A stretch of DNA of 64,000 bases from Comamonas phosphati (GCF_014637085.1 NZ_BMEU01000011.1:62001-126000); one strand, 5' to 3'. Positions 50,790-60,534 are shown, numbered from the stretch's first letter. Made by a program: numbers and translations. Notes: generated by a model from the sequence alone, not told the origin.

Positions 50790-51923
50790 TCAGTGTGCGG
50801 CCAGCGCTGGCGCGCGATGGACTGCCACGTCGAATTCGCGCGCCAGCGCCGAGTCGCCGCTGTCGATCAGCTCCAGCACCACGTCCAGCATGGCCGGCGA
50901 GATCATGAAGCCGTGGCGGTACAGGCCGTTGACTTCCATGACGCGCGGCGCGAGCAGGCGCACGGCGGGCAGATTATCGGGCAGGGTGGGGCGGCACTGC
51001 GTGGCGATCTCCACGATGCGGGCTTCGGCAAAGCCGGGGTGCACGGTGTAGGCGGCGCTCAGCAGTTCCAGCGTGGAGCGCACCGAGGCGGGCGACATGT
51101 CGTCCGATTCGATTTCGGTGGCGCCGATCACGAAGAGGTGGTCTTGCTTGGGCGCGATATAGATGGGGTAGCGCGGGTGGATGAGGCGTGTGGGGCGCTG
51201 CAGCGTCACCTCGGGAGCGTGCACGCGCACGACCTCGCCGCGGATGCCGCGCAGCTGCTTCCATTGCGAACGCGCGCCCAGGCCCCGGCAGTCGAAGACG
51301 AAGTCGGGCTGGCCGGCCGTGCCGGGAGCGAAGTCGGAGAGTTCGCGCGGGCGACTCCAGTGCAGCTTCACGCCCATTTGCTCGAGCGTGCCGGCCAGTG
51401 CGGCCAGCAGCTGGCGGTTGTCGAGTTGGCCTTCGCCGGGCAGGTAGACGCCCTGGGTGAAGCGGTTCTGCAAGGCCGGCTCGCAGGCCTGCAGCTCGGC
51501 GCCGTCCAGGGTCTGCATGGCGGGCAGGCCGGGGTTGATGCGGCGGTTCTTCTCCAGCACGCCGAAAAAGCGCTGGGCATCGCCCCGATCCTGGCGGTGC
51601 CAGAGGATGAGCGTGCCGTTTTGCTGGTGGAAGACCGGTGCATTGAGCTGGGCCAGGAGTTCGGGCCAGCGCCTGAGGCCGTGCTGGCCCATGCGCACCA
51701 CGCCGGGCTCGGTGATCGCCGATTCGGCCAGGGGCGCGAGCATGGCCGCAGCCACGCGGGCCGCGGCGCCTTCGCCGGCAGGGCCCTGGGCGTCATAGAG
51801 ATCGATCGCGTGACCGCGCCGGGCCAATGCCAGGGCCAGCAGGCGGCCCATCAGGCCGCCGCCCAGGATTGCAACGCGAGAAGAAGCTTCAAGCAAGGAC
51901 ATGTGCTGTTCGTTTTCGGTCAT
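50790..51923 (-). CDS. thiO: glycine oxidase ThiO-type FAD oxidoreductase
   Basis: A 377-residue DAO-family flavoenzyme that oxidises glycine to iminoacetate for thiazole synthesis. The dinucleotide fold is RVAILGGGLMGRLLALALARRG near residue 15, with TEPGVVRMGQHGLRRWP and the C-terminal GLYRHGFMISPAMLDVV that closes the FAD site. It is the first gene after the TPP riboswitch. The start is uncertain: ATG 51923 is used, but ATG 51902 (MSLLEASS) and 51932 are in frame and none has a good ribosome site, as may be expected if the riboswitch controls access to it. Confidence 0.85.
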   Translation of the reverse strand: MTENEQHMSLLEASSRVAILGGGLMGRLLALALARRGHAIDLYDAQGPAGEGAAARVAAAMLAPLAESAITEPGVVRMGQHGLRRWPELLAQLNAPVFHQQNGTLILWHRQDRGDAQRFFGVLEKNRRINPGLPAMQTLDGAELQACEPALQNRFTQGVYLPGEGQLDNRQLLAALAGTLEQMGVKLHWSRPRELSDFAPGTAGQPDFVFDCRGLGARSQWKQLRGIRGEVVRVHAPEVTLQRPTRLIHPRYPIYIAPKQDHLFVIGATEIESDDMSPASVRSTLELLSAAYTVHPGFAEARIVEIATQCRPTLPDNLPAVRLLAPRVMEVNGLYRHGFMISPAMLDVVLELIDSGDSALAREFDVAVHRAPALAAH

Positions 51924-52009
51924 GGCGCACATGGAGGCCACATCTGCCGACCTGCAAGGATGGGTACCCCAAGTGCAGGACAAAACGCGGTGCGTATGCA
52001 GTGGTGCTG

Positions 52010-52175
52010 AAACTCCCCACGCCAGCATGACCTGGATCGGGTGCAGGGGCGCAAAGCCGTGCGGGTGGCAGCTGCTTTGTGGGCTGTACGGCCCAGGGCC
52101 CCAGGGTATTTCTCAGTCGCGCATCCGGCCTGGAAGCGCGGCATCAGCCGCGCGCCGCATGGGACACCCCTGTTT
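52010..52175 (-). promoter_or_regulatory. TPP riboswitch (thi box) of the thiO-S-G-E operon
   Basis: The minus strand contains the conserved THI-element parts in order: CAGGGGTGTCCC, a variable stem, GACTGAGAAATACCC, a long P3-like arm, then CACCCGATCCAGGTCATGCTGGCGTGGGGAG. CTGAGA and the GGCGTGGGGA-type 3' element are the thiamine diphosphate-binding core. It lies about 86 bases upstream of thiO. No run of T follows, so control is probably at translation initiation rather than termination. thiD on the other strand is outside its reach. Confidence 0.92.
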
Positions 52176-52236
52176 CGTCCGTCAGCAGGCATTACAGCAC
52201 AACTGCAAACACCGCGTTTTGACGATGCGCATGGGC

Positions 52237-52242
52237 GATAAT
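52237..52242 (+). promoter_or_regulatory. possible -10 box directly upstream of thiD (leaderless start)
   Basis: GATAAT lies 8 bases before the thiD ATG, which would place the transcription start at or within a few bases of the start codon. There is no ribosome-binding site in between, only a GGGC/GCCC mini-hairpin. The -35 region is poor. Confidence 0.3.
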
Positions 52243-52250
52243 TTTTGCCC

Positions 52251-53150
52251 ATGACAGTGACTGCTCCGATCTCTTCCTCCACCGCAGCGCGCAAGCGCTA
52301 TGCACGCGTGCTTTCCATTGCCGGCTCCGACAGCGGCGGTGGCGCAGGCATACAGGCCGACCTCAAGACCTGCAGCGCCCTGGGCTGCTTCGGCATGACG
52401 GCGATCACGGCGATCACGGTGCAGAACACCCTGGGCGTGACGGGCATCCACGGCATTCCGCTGGAGACGGTGCGCGGCCAGATCGACGCCGTGGTGGACG
52501 ATATCGGCGTGGACGCCGTCAAGATCGGCATGCTGGCCACGCCCGAGGTGGTGCGGGTGGTGGCCGATGCAATCCGCCGCCACGGCCTCCGCAAGGTGGT
52601 GCTGGACCCCGTGATGGTGGCCACCAGCGGCGACCGCCTGATTGCGCCCGAGACGGCCCAGGTGCTGGTCAAGGAACTGTTCCCGCTGGCGACGGTGATC
52701 ACGCCCAATCTCGATGAGGCGACCATGCTGCTGGGCCGCAGCATCGACGGCATCGAGGCGCTGGACGCCGCCGTGGCCGATCTGCTGGCTATGGGGGGCC
52801 CTGGAGGCCCTGGTGGCTCCGGAGCCCCCGCGGTGCTGCTCAAGGGCGGCCATCTGCCCGGCAATCTGGTCATGGACGTGCTGGGCCGGCAGGGGCAGGG
52901 CAGCGCCGAGTATCTGCGCCTGCAGTCGCAGCGCATCGTCACCCACAACGGCCATGGCACGGGTTGCACGCTGTCGTCGGCGATTGCCTCGTTCCTGGCG
53001 CAGGGCCTGCCCCTGGTGGAGGCGGTGACCGAGGCGCGCCGCTATATCCTGGGCGCGATCGCGGCCGGCGCCGATGTCTACACGGGCCAGGGCCACGGGC
53101 CGCTCAACCACGGCTATGCGCCCAGGGCGCAGATCATCGTGCAGCCCTGA
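52251..53150 (+). CDS. thiD: bifunctional hydroxymethylpyrimidine kinase/phosphomethylpyrimidine kinase
   Basis: A 299-residue ribokinase-family enzyme that phosphorylates HMP and HMP-P for thiamine synthesis. It opens with VLSIAGSDSGGGAGIQADLKT and has the substrate regions TAITVQNTLGV and LDPVMVATSGDRL, and the anion-hole THNGHGTGCTLSSAIA with its catalytic aspartate-type loop region. A Gly/Pro repeat (MGGPGGPGGSGAP) forms an inserted flexible loop at about residue 182. It is divergent from the thiO operon, on the other side of the riboswitch. ATG 52251 has no Shine-Dalgarno, so it may be leaderless. Confidence 0.94.
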   Translation: MTVTAPISSSTAARKRYARVLSIAGSDSGGGAGIQADLKTCSALGCFGMTAITAITVQNTLGVTGIHGIPLETVRGQIDAVVDDIGVDAVKIGMLATPEVVRVVADAIRRHGLRKVVLDPVMVATSGDRLIAPETAQVLVKELFPLATVITPNLDEATMLLGRSIDGIEALDAAVADLLAMGGPGGPGGSGAPAVLLKGGHLPGNLVMDVLGRQGQGSAEYLRLQSQRIVTHNGHGTGCTLSSAIASFLAQGLPLVEAVTEARRYILGAIAAGADVYTGQGHGPLNHGYAPRAQIIVQP

Positions 53151-53199
53151 TGAAGTGTTTACGCTCTCCTCAAACCTTCCCCGCTAATCCGTGAACAGC

Positions 53200-53224
53200 A
53201 AAAAAAGCCCGCACGAGGCGGGCT
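53200..53224 (-). terminator. terminator after the parvulin gene
   Basis: On the minus strand AGCCCGC pairs with GCGGGCT around CTCGT and is followed by seven T. It lies 46 bases after the isomerase stop and between the two convergent units (thiD and the isomerase gene). Confidence 0.85.
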
Positions 53225-53269
53225 GGGTGATGGTCTGGCCAGAACTTTGTGTGCTGGCGTCAGGCCATG

Positions 53270-54061
53270 TTACTGGATTTTTGCCTTTTCGCGCAGCTGT
53301 TGCTGGAATTGAGTCAGTTTTTGCTGTTGCAGCTGTTGCACGATCTGGGGCTTGACATCCTCGAATTTGGGCAGCTCTGCCTGGCGCTCGTCGTCAAGGC
53401 GGATGATGTGCCAGCCGAACTGGCTCTTGACGGGGGCCTGCGTCATCTCGCCCTTCTTCAGCTTGACCAGGGCTGCGGTGAACTCAGGCACGTAGCTGTT
53501 GGGGTTGGCCCAGTCCAGATCGCCGCCGCGGGCACCCGATCCGGGGTCCTTGGATTCTTTCTTGGCGATGTCTTCGAATTTCTTGCCGCCCTTGACTTCG
53601 GCAATGATGGCCTTGGCGCGGTCTTCCGACTCCACCAGGATGTGGCTGGCCTTGTATTCCTTGCCGCCGTTGGCTGCCACGAACTTGTCGTACTCGGCCT
53701 TGGCTTCGGCATCGGTCACGGCGTTCTTCTTCTGGAAGTCCTCGAACAGCGCGCGGATCAGCACCGTCTGGCGGGCTATTTCCATCTGCTGCTTGTAGGC
53801 GTCGGAACCGGCCAGGCCGAGGCGGTTGGCTTCCTGCATGAAGATTTCGCGGGCGATGACCTCGTCCTTGATCATCTTGTCCATCTCGGGCGTCACGGGC
53901 TGGCCGCTCTGCTCGATCTGCTGCTTCAGGGCGTTGACGCGGGCAACGGGGACCGGCTTGCCATTGACGATGGCCACGTTCTGGGCCGATGCAGACAGCG
54001 CGGCAGTGCCCAGCACGGTCACGGCCAACAGGCGGGTCAGGAGCTTTTGATTCAGGCTCAT
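53270..54061 (-). CDS. periplasmic parvulin-type peptidyl-prolyl isomerase
   Basis: A 263-residue protein with a signal peptide (residues 1-26, ending SASAQ), an N-terminal helical chaperone region (about 27-130) and one parvulin domain (YKASHILVESEDRAKAIIAEV...SKDPGSGARGGDLDWANP...PVKSQFGWHIIRLDDER). The family catalyses proline cis/trans isomerisation in outer-membrane and secreted protein folding; it resembles the PpiC/PrsA-like group more than SurA, which has two domains. A Gln-rich C-terminus follows. Between it and bolA lies a hairpin that may stop upstream transcripts. Confidence 0.92.
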   Translation of the reverse strand: MSLNQKLLTRLLAVTVLGTAALSASAQNVAIVNGKPVPVARVNALKQQIEQSGQPVTPEMDKMIKDEVIAREIFMQEANRLGLAGSDAYKQQMEIARQTVLIRALFEDFQKKNAVTDAEAKAEYDKFVAANGGKEYKASHILVESEDRAKAIIAEVKGGKKFEDIAKKESKDPGSGARGGDLDWANPNSYVPEFTAALVKLKKGEMTQAPVKSQFGWHIIRLDDERQAELPKFEDVKPQIVQQLQQQKLTQFQQQLREKAKIQ

Positions 54062-54106
54062 GCGAATTCCAAACTAGGAGGGATAAAAGTTTGCTCGGAT
54101 AAACAA

Positions 54107-54129
54107 CAGGCTCCGCACTACGGAGCCTG
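54107..54129 (-). terminator. hairpin between bolA and the parvulin gene
   Basis: A perfect 9-bp stem, CAGGCTCCG (54107-54115) with its complement at 54121-54129 and a 5-base loop. On the minus strand it lies 19 bases beyond the bolA stop and is followed by TTGTTTATCC, a weak T tract. It is probably a partial terminator. Confidence 0.55.
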
Positions 54130-54147
54130 CCAGAGCGTCATGCGCTC

Positions 54148-54420
54148 TTAGAGAGTTTCAATGGCGATGGCGTGGATGCCCTGGTCAATGAAATCCTGCA
54201 GTGCATCATACACAAGGCGATGGCGTGCCACGCGGCTCTTGCCTTCAAACATGGCCGAGGCGATGCGCACCCGGAAATGCGTGCCCATGCCGCTGTCGTT
54301 GGCACCGGCATGGCCGGCATGCTGGTAGCTTTCGTCGATCACTTCAAGCTCGCTGGGCGAGAGGCGGCGCGCCAGTACGGCCCGCATGGCGTCGGCGGTG
54401 ACGGGGGCTGCGGCGTTCAT
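54148..54420 (-). CDS. BolA family protein
   Basis: A 90-residue BolA-fold protein: the [23 protein letters not shown] helix-loop, [41 protein letters not shown], with the invariant histidine of the RHR motif. Members bind monothiol glutaredoxins and [2Fe-2S] clusters. It starts at ATG 54420 and overlaps the yciB stop by 4 bases, so the pair is translationally coupled. The C-terminus is slightly short for E. coli BolA and closer to the IbaG/YrbA-like group. Confidence 0.9.
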   Translation of the reverse strand: MNAAAPVTADAMRAVLARRLSPSELEVIDESYQHAGHAGANDSGMGTHFRVRIASAMFEGKSRVARHRLVYDALQDFIDQGIHAIAIETL

Positions 54421-55001
54421 GGCTGCTGGTCCTGTGCGGATGTGGAGGGGGTCTTGGCGGCCTTGTCCTTGTCGTCATGCGGCAGATAGCGGCTCATGTA
54501 GATGGCCTGGCCGATGACGAAGACCACCATCAGGCCCATGCCGCCGAACAGCTTGAAGTTGACCCAGGCGTCGGTGCTGAAGTTGTAGGCGACCCAGAGG
54601 TTGAGCCCGCCCATGCAGGCGAAGAAGATCGTCCAGGCCCAGTTGAGCTTGAGCCAGACGGCGTCGGGCAGCTGCAGCTGCGCGCCCATGACCGAGCGCA
54701 GCAGGTTCTTGCGGAACAGCAACTGGCCCGCCAGCAGCGCGCCGCCCATGAGCCAGTACAGCACCGTCGGCTTCCACTTGATGAAGCTGTCGTTGTGGGC
54801 CAGCAGCGTGGCGCCGCCGAACAGCACGATCACGCCCAGGCTCACCCATTGCATGGGCTCGACCTTGCCGTGCTTCATGCGCAGGTAGGCGATCTGCGCG
54901 ACGGTGGCCACGATGGCCACGGCCGTGGCCGCATAGATGCCCCAGACCTTGAAGGCCGCAAAGAACAGGATGATGGGAAAGAAGTCGATCAGCAGCTTCA
55001 T
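54417..55001 (-). CDS. yciB: YciB / intracellular septation-like inner membrane protein
   Basis: A 194-residue integral membrane protein with five or six helices, beginning [33 protein letters not shown], the YciB (IspA) family start. The family influences envelope integrity and division, but its molecular role is unclear. ATG 55001 is the family start; the open frame runs 28 codons further upstream without homology. The next gene, bolA, overlaps it by 4 bases. Confidence 0.9.
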   Translation of the reverse strand: MKLLIDFFPIILFFAAFKVWGIYAATAVAIVATVAQIAYLRMKHGKVEPMQWVSLGVIVLFGGATLLAHNDSFIKWKPTVLYWLMGGALLAGQLLFRKNLLRSVMGAQLQLPDAVWLKLNWAWTIFFACMGGLNLWVAYNFSTDAWVNFKLFGGMGLMVVFVIGQAIYMSRYLPHDDKDKAAKTPSTSAQDQQP

Positions 55002-55134
55002 GCGCGGGTAGTCATTGGAACAACGGGGGGCGGGGGCGGCCTCGGGCCGCATTCGCGCCAATTCGCCATCATGCACCAAACGCATGGCGGCGCAGGCCGT
55101 AAATCCGTGTGCAGCGGGCGGTTTCGGGGCGGCG

Positions 55135-55551
55135 TTACGGCTCGGAAGGGTCCTCGAACTGCAGCGAGGCCGAGTTCATGCAGTAGCGCAGCCCGGTGTC
55201 CGTGGGGCCGTCGGGAAACACATGGCCCAGGTGGGCGCCGCAGCTGCTGCAGACGGTCTCGGTGCGCACCACGCCGTGGCTGTGGTCCACGATCTCGGTG
55301 ATCGCGCCTGGCACGGCCTGGTCGAAGCTGGGCCAGCCGCAGCCGGCATCGAACTTGGTGCGGGAGTCGAACAGCTTGGCGCCGCAGCAGATGCAGTGGT
55401 AGCTGCCGTCGGCCCAGAACTGTTCGTACTTGCCGGTGAAGGGGCGTTCGGTGGCCGCGTGGCGCGTGACCTGGAAGGCGACGGGTTCGGCGCCCTTGTC
55501 CTGCAGGACTTGCTGCCACTCCTGGTCGGTTTTCTGGACGGGAAAGCTCAT
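55135..55551 (-). CDS. msrB: peptide-methionine (R)-S-oxide reductase MsrB
   Basis: A 138-residue MsrB domain that reduces methionine-R-sulfoxide. Two zinc-binding CxxC pairs ([10 protein letters not shown] and [13 protein letters not shown]), the GCGWPSFD signature and the catalytic cysteine in [13 protein letters not shown] are present. The ATG overlaps the selO stop by 4 bases (ATGA). MsrB has no signal peptide and is cytoplasmic. Coupling to selO makes sense because SelO protects against oxidative stress. A 133-base gap separates it from yciB. Confidence 0.95.
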   Translation of the reverse strand: MSFPVQKTDQEWQQVLQDKGAEPVAFQVTRHAATERPFTGKYEQFWADGSYHCICCGAKLFDSRTKFDAGCGWPSFDQAVPGAITEIVDHSHGVVRTETVCSSCGAHLGHVFPDGPTDTGLRYCMNSASLQFEDPSEP

Positions 55552-57119
55552 GATGAACAGCTGATCTCGATGGTGGAGGCCCAGTCGGGCGGAAAGCCGG
55601 CCCAGGCCGCATGGGCCGGGTGGGCATCGAAGGGGGTCTGCAGCACGGCCAGCATCTGCTGCACGGGTGCGAAGTCGTCGGCCTGGGCGGCGCGGATCAC
55701 GGCCTCTCCCAGATGGTTGCGCAGCACGAAGCGTGGATTGGATTTTTGCATTAAATCGGCCGCTAGCGCAGGACTGGTATACGCAAGATGCTCCGAATAG
55801 ATGAGTGCCCAGGCATCGAAGCCGGCGCGGTCCAGGATGATGTCGCGTAGAGGTTCGAAATTGGGCTCGAAGTCGGGTTGGCCGCCGTCCTGCATCTGCT
55901 GCACGGCCTCGGTCAGCCGCGTGAAGAAGATGGTGTAGTCCACGCGGTTGTCGGCCAGCAGCTGCAGCAGCGGGTTGACCAGCAGCGCGAACCGGCCTTC
56001 GGTGGGTGGCGTGCCCGAGGTGCCGTCGGGTGCATCTTCGGGCAGGCCCAGCTTGCGCAGCATCTGCGCGGCGTAGGCGGCGGGGAAGACCTGCTTGTAC
56101 GACTCCAGCGCCGCGAGCGTCAACTCCTCGTCGGCGATCAGCGGCAGCAGCGCCTGGCCTAGGCAGAACAGGTTCCAGTAGGCGATCTGCGGCTGGCGGT
56201 TGAAGGCGTAGCGGCCCTGGCTGTCGCTGTGGTTGCAGATGTGGCCGGGGTCGAAGGCGTCGAGGAACTGGAACGGGCCGTAGTCTATGGTCAGGCCCAG
56301 GATGCTCATGTTGTCGGTGTTCATCACGCCGTGGCAAAAGCCCACGGCCTGCCACTGGGCCAGCAGGCGTGCCGTGCGCTCGCTCACGGCCTGCAGGAAG
56401 TTGGCGTAGGCGTTGCCGGCCAGCGTCTCGGCGCTGCGGCACTCGGGGTAGTGTTCGTCGATCACCATGTCGGCCAGGGCCTTGAGCTCGGCCTGCATGT
56501 CGCGCGCCGCAAAGTGCTCGAAGTGGCCGAAGCGGATGAAGCTTGCGGCCACGCGGGTCACGACGGCGGCGGTTTCCATGGTTTCGCGCTGCACGGGCTG
56601 GGGCGAACCGATCAGGGCCAGGGCCCGCGTGCTGGGAATGCCCAGGGCGTGCATGGCCTCGCTGCACAGGAACTCGCGGATCGAGGAGCGCAGCACGGCG
56701 CGCCCGTCGCCCATGCGCGAGTAGGGCGTGCGCCCCGCGCCCTTGAGCTGGACTTCGATGCCGCTGGCGGTTTCGCCCAGCAGGATGGCCCGGCCGTCGC
56801 CCAGCTGGCCGGCCCAGACGCCGAACTGGTGCCCGCTGTAGACGCTGGCCAGCGGGCGGCTGCCGGCGGCCACGGCATTGCCTGCCAGCACCTGCAGGGC
56901 TTCGTCGCCGGCCAGCCAGGCATCGGACAGCTGCATCCATTGCGCGGTGCCGGCACTGGTGGCGATCCAGTGCGGCTGTGCCAGCGGCGTGGGCGGCAGA
57001 TAGGTGAAGAAGGCGCTGCCCAGGGCTTCGAGCCTGCCGGGCTGGCGCCAGACAGGGGTATCACAGGATTGCGCAGCGACATCGCCGGATGCGAATGTTT
57101 GCGCGAGTGGTTTGCTCAT
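55548..57119 (-). CDS. selO: SelO-type protein adenylyltransferase (YdiU/UPF0061)
   Basis: A 523-residue pseudokinase-fold enzyme that transfers AMP rather than phosphate to proteins. The flipped ATP-binding features include [42 protein letters not shown] and the catalytic [21 protein letters not shown] stretch. The protein ends SCSS: cysteine sits at the antepenultimate position, where many eukaryotic SelO proteins carry selenocysteine. AMPylation targets in bacteria include enzymes protected from oxidative damage. ATG 57119 has no strong ribosome site. msrB overlaps its stop by 4 bases. Confidence 0.94.
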   Translation of the reverse strand: MSKPLAQTFASGDVAAQSCDTPVWRQPGRLEALGSAFFTYLPPTPLAQPHWIATSAGTAQWMQLSDAWLAGDEALQVLAGNAVAAGSRPLASVYSGHQFGVWAGQLGDGRAILLGETASGIEVQLKGAGRTPYSRMGDGRAVLRSSIREFLCSEAMHALGIPSTRALALIGSPQPVQRETMETAAVVTRVAASFIRFGHFEHFAARDMQAELKALADMVIDEHYPECRSAETLAGNAYANFLQAVSERTARLLAQWQAVGFCHGVMNTDNMSILGLTIDYGPFQFLDAFDPGHICNHSDSQGRYAFNRQPQIAYWNLFCLGQALLPLIADEELTLAALESYKQVFPAAYAAQMLRKLGLPEDAPDGTSGTPPTEGRFALLVNPLLQLLADNRVDYTIFFTRLTEAVQQMQDGGQPDFEPNFEPLRDIILDRAGFDAWALIYSEHLAYTSPALAADLMQKSNPRFVLRNHLGEAVIRAAQADDFAPVQQMLAVLQTPFDAHPAHAAWAGFPPDWASTIEISCSS

Positions 57120-57309
57120 GGCGCCATTGTCCCCCGGCCGCGTGCCCTCGAACCAGCGGCCCGGGAATCCCGGCGGCCCTATCAGGATTTACCTGGGGCG
57201 CGGCCATCGTCGCCGACCTTGCGCATTGGTGACAGTCCGCACAGCGGCAGCGCGGTCGGCCGGTTAGTATGTGCCGCGATCGCTACAACGACATTCAGGA
57301 GACATATCT

Positions 57310-58947
57310 ATGTTGGGTTTGATGCAAAACCAGCCGCTGCTGATTTCCTCTCTGATCGAATTTGCCGCCCGCCATCACAACGATGCGCAAATCGTCTCGA
57401 GGCGCGTGGAGGGAGACATCCACCGCTATACCTACAAGGATCTGGCGGCCCGCTCGCGCCAGCTGGCGAATGCGCTGGACGGCGAGGGGCTGGAGCAGGG
57501 CGAGCGCGTGGCCAGCATTGCCTGGAACGGCTACCGCCACATGGAGATGTATTTCGGCGTCAGCGGCTCGGGCCGCGTGCTGCACACCATCAACCCGCGC
57601 CTGCACCCCGAGCAGGTGGCCTGGATCGTCAACCATGCCGAAGACTGCGTGCTGTGCTTCGACATGAGCTTCCTGCCCATCGTGCAGGCCATCCATGCCA
57701 AGTGCCCGGCCGTCAAGCGCTGGGTGGCGCTGTGCGATGCCGACAAGCTGCCGGCGGACAGCGGCATCCCGGGCCTGCTGAGCTACGAGGCCTGGATCGC
57801 CCCGCAGTCCGACCGCTACCACTGGCCGCAGTTCGACGAAAACACGGCCTCCAGCATGTGCTACACCAGCGGCACGACGGGCAACCCCAAGGCGGCGCTC
57901 TACAGCCATCGTTCCAGCACCTTGCACGCCTATGCGGCCGCGCTGCCCGATGTGATGTGCCTGTCGGCCCGCGACTCCGTGCTGCCCGTGGTACCCATGT
58001 TCCACGTCAATGCCTGGGGCATTCCCTATTCGGCCGCACTCACGGGTTGCAAGCTGGTGTTCCCGGGCCCGGCACTGGACGGCAAGTCCATTTATGAACT
58101 CATGGAGGCCGAGGGCGTGACCTTCGCGGCCGGCGTGCCCACCGTGTGGCAGATGCTGCTGAGCCACATGAAGCCGGGCGGCCTGCGTTTTTCCACGCTC
58201 AAGCGCACGGTGATCGGCGGCTCGGCCTGCCCGCCGGCGATGCTGAGCACTTTCCAGGACGAGTACGGCGTGAGCGTGCTGCACGCCTGGGGCATGACCG
58301 AGATGAGCCCGCTGGGCACGCTGTGCTCGCTCAAGAACAAGCATCTGGAGCTGCCCAAGGACGAGCAGATGCAGATCCTGCAGAAGCAGGGCCGCGCCAT
58401 CTACGGCGTGGAAATGAAGATCATCGGCGACGACGGCAAGGAGCAAGCCTGGGACGGCAGGAGCTACGGCGACCTGCTGGTGCGCGGCCCCTGGATCGTC
58501 GATACCTACTACAAGGGTACCAGCCCCCTGGTCCGGGACGAGCAGGGCCACGGCTGGTTCCCCACGGGCGATGTGGCGACCATCGATGCCGATGGCTATA
58601 TGCAGATCACCGACCGCAGCAAGGACGTGATCAAGTCGGGCGGCGAATGGATCAGTTCCATCGACATCGAGAACATCGCCATGGCCCATCCGGCCGTGGC
58701 CATGGCGGCCTGCATCGGCATGCCGCATCCCAAGTGGGACGAGCGGCCCATCGTCGCGGTGGCCAAGAAGCCCAATGCCGAACTGACGCGCGAGGAACTG
58801 CTCAAATTCTACGAGGGCAAGACGGCCAAGTGGCAGATCCCCGACGACGTGGTCTTCGTGGACGCCATCCCGCTGGGCGCGACCGGCAAGATGCTCAAGA
58901 CCAAGCTGCGCGAAGAGCTCAAGGATTACAAGCTGCCGGGCCTGTGA
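57310..58947 (+). CDS. AMP-dependent fatty acid/medium-chain acyl-CoA synthetase
   Basis: A 545-residue ANL-superfamily ligase that activates a carboxylic acid to acyl-AMP and then acyl-CoA. The signature motifs are P-loop [18 protein letters not shown] (A3), ATP pocket [36 protein letters not shown] (A7-A8) and the catalytic lysine region [16 protein letters not shown] (A10). It resembles the 3-methylmercaptopropionyl-CoA / medium-chain acyl-CoA ligase group. AGGAGA precedes ATG 57310. It stands before a branched-chain-type ABC importer, with its own strong terminator between, so a shared carboxylate substrate is possible. Confidence 0.9.
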   Translation: MLGLMQNQPLLISSLIEFAARHHNDAQIVSRRVEGDIHRYTYKDLAARSRQLANALDGEGLEQGERVASIAWNGYRHMEMYFGVSGSGRVLHTINPRLHPEQVAWIVNHAEDCVLCFDMSFLPIVQAIHAKCPAVKRWVALCDADKLPADSGIPGLLSYEAWIAPQSDRYHWPQFDENTASSMCYTSGTTGNPKAALYSHRSSTLHAYAAALPDVMCLSARDSVLPVVPMFHVNAWGIPYSAALTGCKLVFPGPALDGKSIYELMEAEGVTFAAGVPTVWQMLLSHMKPGGLRFSTLKRTVIGGSACPPAMLSTFQDEYGVSVLHAWGMTEMSPLGTLCSLKNKHLELPKDEQMQILQKQGRAIYGVEMKIIGDDGKEQAWDGRSYGDLLVRGPWIVDTYYKGTSPLVRDEQGHGWFPTGDVATIDADGYMQITDRSKDVIKSGGEWISSIDIENIAMAHPAVAMAACIGMPHPKWDERPIVAVAKKPNAELTREELLKFYEGKTAKWQIPDDVVFVDAIPLGATGKMLKTKLREELKDYKLPGL

Positions 58948-58960
58948 CGGCCATCCCGAA

Positions 58961-58998
58961 CCAGGCGGCCGGCATTCCGATGCCGGCCGCCTGGTTTT
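58961..58998 (+). terminator. terminator after the acyl-CoA synthetase gene
   Basis: A perfect 15-bp stem, CCAGGCGGCCGGCAT (58961-58975) and its complement (58980-58994), with a 4-base loop and four T (58995-58998). It begins 13 bases after the stop codon. Confidence 0.9.
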
Positions 58999-59187
58999 GA
59001 AGCCATGAGCGGAAATGCCTTGCAGTGATGGTCCATGGTGTTTTTGATGCCCCTGTCGTGATGGCGATCCATGCTTGCCGCGGCAGGAGTCGCCTAGGTG
59101 ATATGCGCTAGGGCAATCACCCATCGGCATTGCCCGCATTCGTTTTAGTCTGAGCGCCGTTCCGAGAAACACCTAAGGAGACGCTTC

Positions 59188-60423
59188 ATGAGGTTTGCAA
59201 TCAAGGCTGTGGCCGTATCGGTATTGCTGGCATGCGCGGGCGGCGCCATGGCTCAGAAGGGGGAAACCGTCAAGATCGCCTGGATCGATCCCCTGTCGGG
59301 TCTGATGGCGGCCCTGGGCACCAACCAGTTCAAGAGTCTGCAGTACGCGGCCGAGGAGCTGAACAAGAGCAATGCCTCGGGCGTGAAATTCGAGATCATC
59401 GGCATCGACAACAAGCTCAGCCCGCAGGAGACCACGGCGGCGCTGCGCTCGGCCATGGACCAGGGCGCGCGCTATGTGTTCCAGGGCAATGGCTCGGGCC
59501 CGGCGCTGGCCATCATCGATGCGCTGGAAAAGCACAATGCCCGCAACAAGGGCAAGGAAGTGCTGTACGTGAACTACGCGGCGGTGGACCCCGACCTGAC
59601 CAACAGCAAATGCAGCTACTGGCACTTCCGCCTCGATGCCGACACCTCCATGAAGATGGAGGCGCTGACCACTTATATGAAAGACGTTCCGGAGATCAAG
59701 AAGGTCTATCTGATCAACCAGAACTACTCGCACGGCCATCAGGTGTCCAAGTTTGCCAAGGACATGCTCAAGATAAAGCGCCCCGACGTGCAGATCGTGG
59801 GCGACGACTTCGCGCCGCTGGCCCAGGTGCGCGATTTCGCGCCCTATGTGGCCAAGATCAAGCAGTCGGGCGCCGACACGGTGATCACGGGCAACTGGGG
59901 CTCGGACCTGGCGCTGCTGATCAAGGCGGCCAGCGATGCGGGTCTGAACAACGTCAATTTCTACACCTATTACGCGATCACCACCGGGGTGCCCACGGCC
60001 ATGGGGGCAGGGGCCAGCGGCAAGGTCTACATGGTCGGCTACGGCCATATGAACATGCCCGGCGTCATGAACAAGATCGTCAATGGCTACAAGGCCAAGT
60101 TCAATGACGACATGTACACGGGCACGCTCTACACCGGCCTGAACATGCTGGACCAGGCCTTCGCCAAGGCCAAGAGCACGGATCCGGTCAAGATCGCGGC
60201 CGCGATGGAAGGCATGAAGTTCCAGAATTACAACGGCGAGGTCGAGATGCGCAAGACCGACCATCAGCTGCAGCAGGGCCTGTACATCACCAAGTGGGAA
60301 AAGGCGGGCGGTAAATATCCCTACGACTCGGAGAACACCGGCTACACCTTTGCGCCCGTCAAATACTTCGAGCCCTACGTGGCCAGCACGCCGACCAGCT
60401 GCCAGATGAAGCGGCCTTCCTGA
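59188..60423 (+). CDS. branched-chain-amino-acid-type ABC substrate-binding protein (copy 1)
   Basis: A 411-residue periplasmic binding protein (type I fold, LivK-like) with a signal peptide ending GGAMA-Q. The mature protein starts QKGETVKIAWIDPLSGLMA. It ends SCQMKRPS. It would capture the substrate for the permease encoded by the two genes further downstream. AAGGAG lies 8 bases before ATG 59188. A near-duplicate follows 261 bases later; long stretches of both are identical at the DNA level. A strong terminator between them suggests each has its own promoter. Confidence 0.9.
   Translation: MRFAIKAVAVSVLLACAGGAMAQKGETVKIAWIDPLSGLMAALGTNQFKSLQYAAEELNKSNASGVKFEIIGIDNKLSPQETTAALRSAMDQGARYVFQGNGSGPALAIIDALEKHNARNKGKEVLYVNYAAVDPDLTNSKCSYWHFRLDADTSMKMEALTTYMKDVPEIKKVYLINQNYSHGHQVSKFAKDMLKIKRPDVQIVGDDFAPLAQVRDFAPYVAKIKQSGADTVITGNWGSDLALLIKAASDAGLNNVNFYTYYAITTGVPTAMGAGASGKVYMVGYGHMNMPGVMNKIVNGYKAKFNDDMYTGTLYTGLNMLDQAFAKAKSTDPVKIAAAMEGMKFQNYNGEVEMRKTDHQLQQGLYITKWEKAGGKYPYDSENTGYTFAPVKYFEPYVASTPTSCQMKRPS
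59521..59906 (+). repeat. homogenised segment shared with copy 2 of the binding protein
   Basis: Bases 59521-59663 (143) and 59714-59906 (193) are identical to 61018-61160 and 61211-61403, all at a constant offset of 1497. Synonymous positions are the same too, whereas the flanks differ at many positions. Confidence 0.9.
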
Positions 60424-60444
60424 GGCCCGCGGCAGCGATCGCAA

Positions 60445-60469
60445 GGGGTGTCCCAGGACACCCCTTTTT
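60445..60469 (+). terminator. terminator between the two binding-protein genes
   Basis: GGGGTGTCC (60445-60453) pairs with GGACACCCC (60456-60464), tightened to an 8-bp stem with a 4-base loop, followed by five T. It lies 22 bases after the copy-1 stop. Confidence 0.85.
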
Positions 60470-60520
60470 GCATGGAGCACCAAGCCCGGCAAGTGGCGTG
60501 TGGAAACAAAATATTTCTTT

Positions 60521-60534
60521 AAAAGAATTCTTTT
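60521..60534. promoter_or_regulatory. palindrome AAAAGAATTCTTTT upstream of copy 2
   Basis: A perfect 14-base palindrome within an AT-rich stretch (60505-60540) in the 261-base gap. It is 151 bases before the copy-2 ATG, where a promoter or operator for copy 2 would be expected. Confidence 0.5.
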
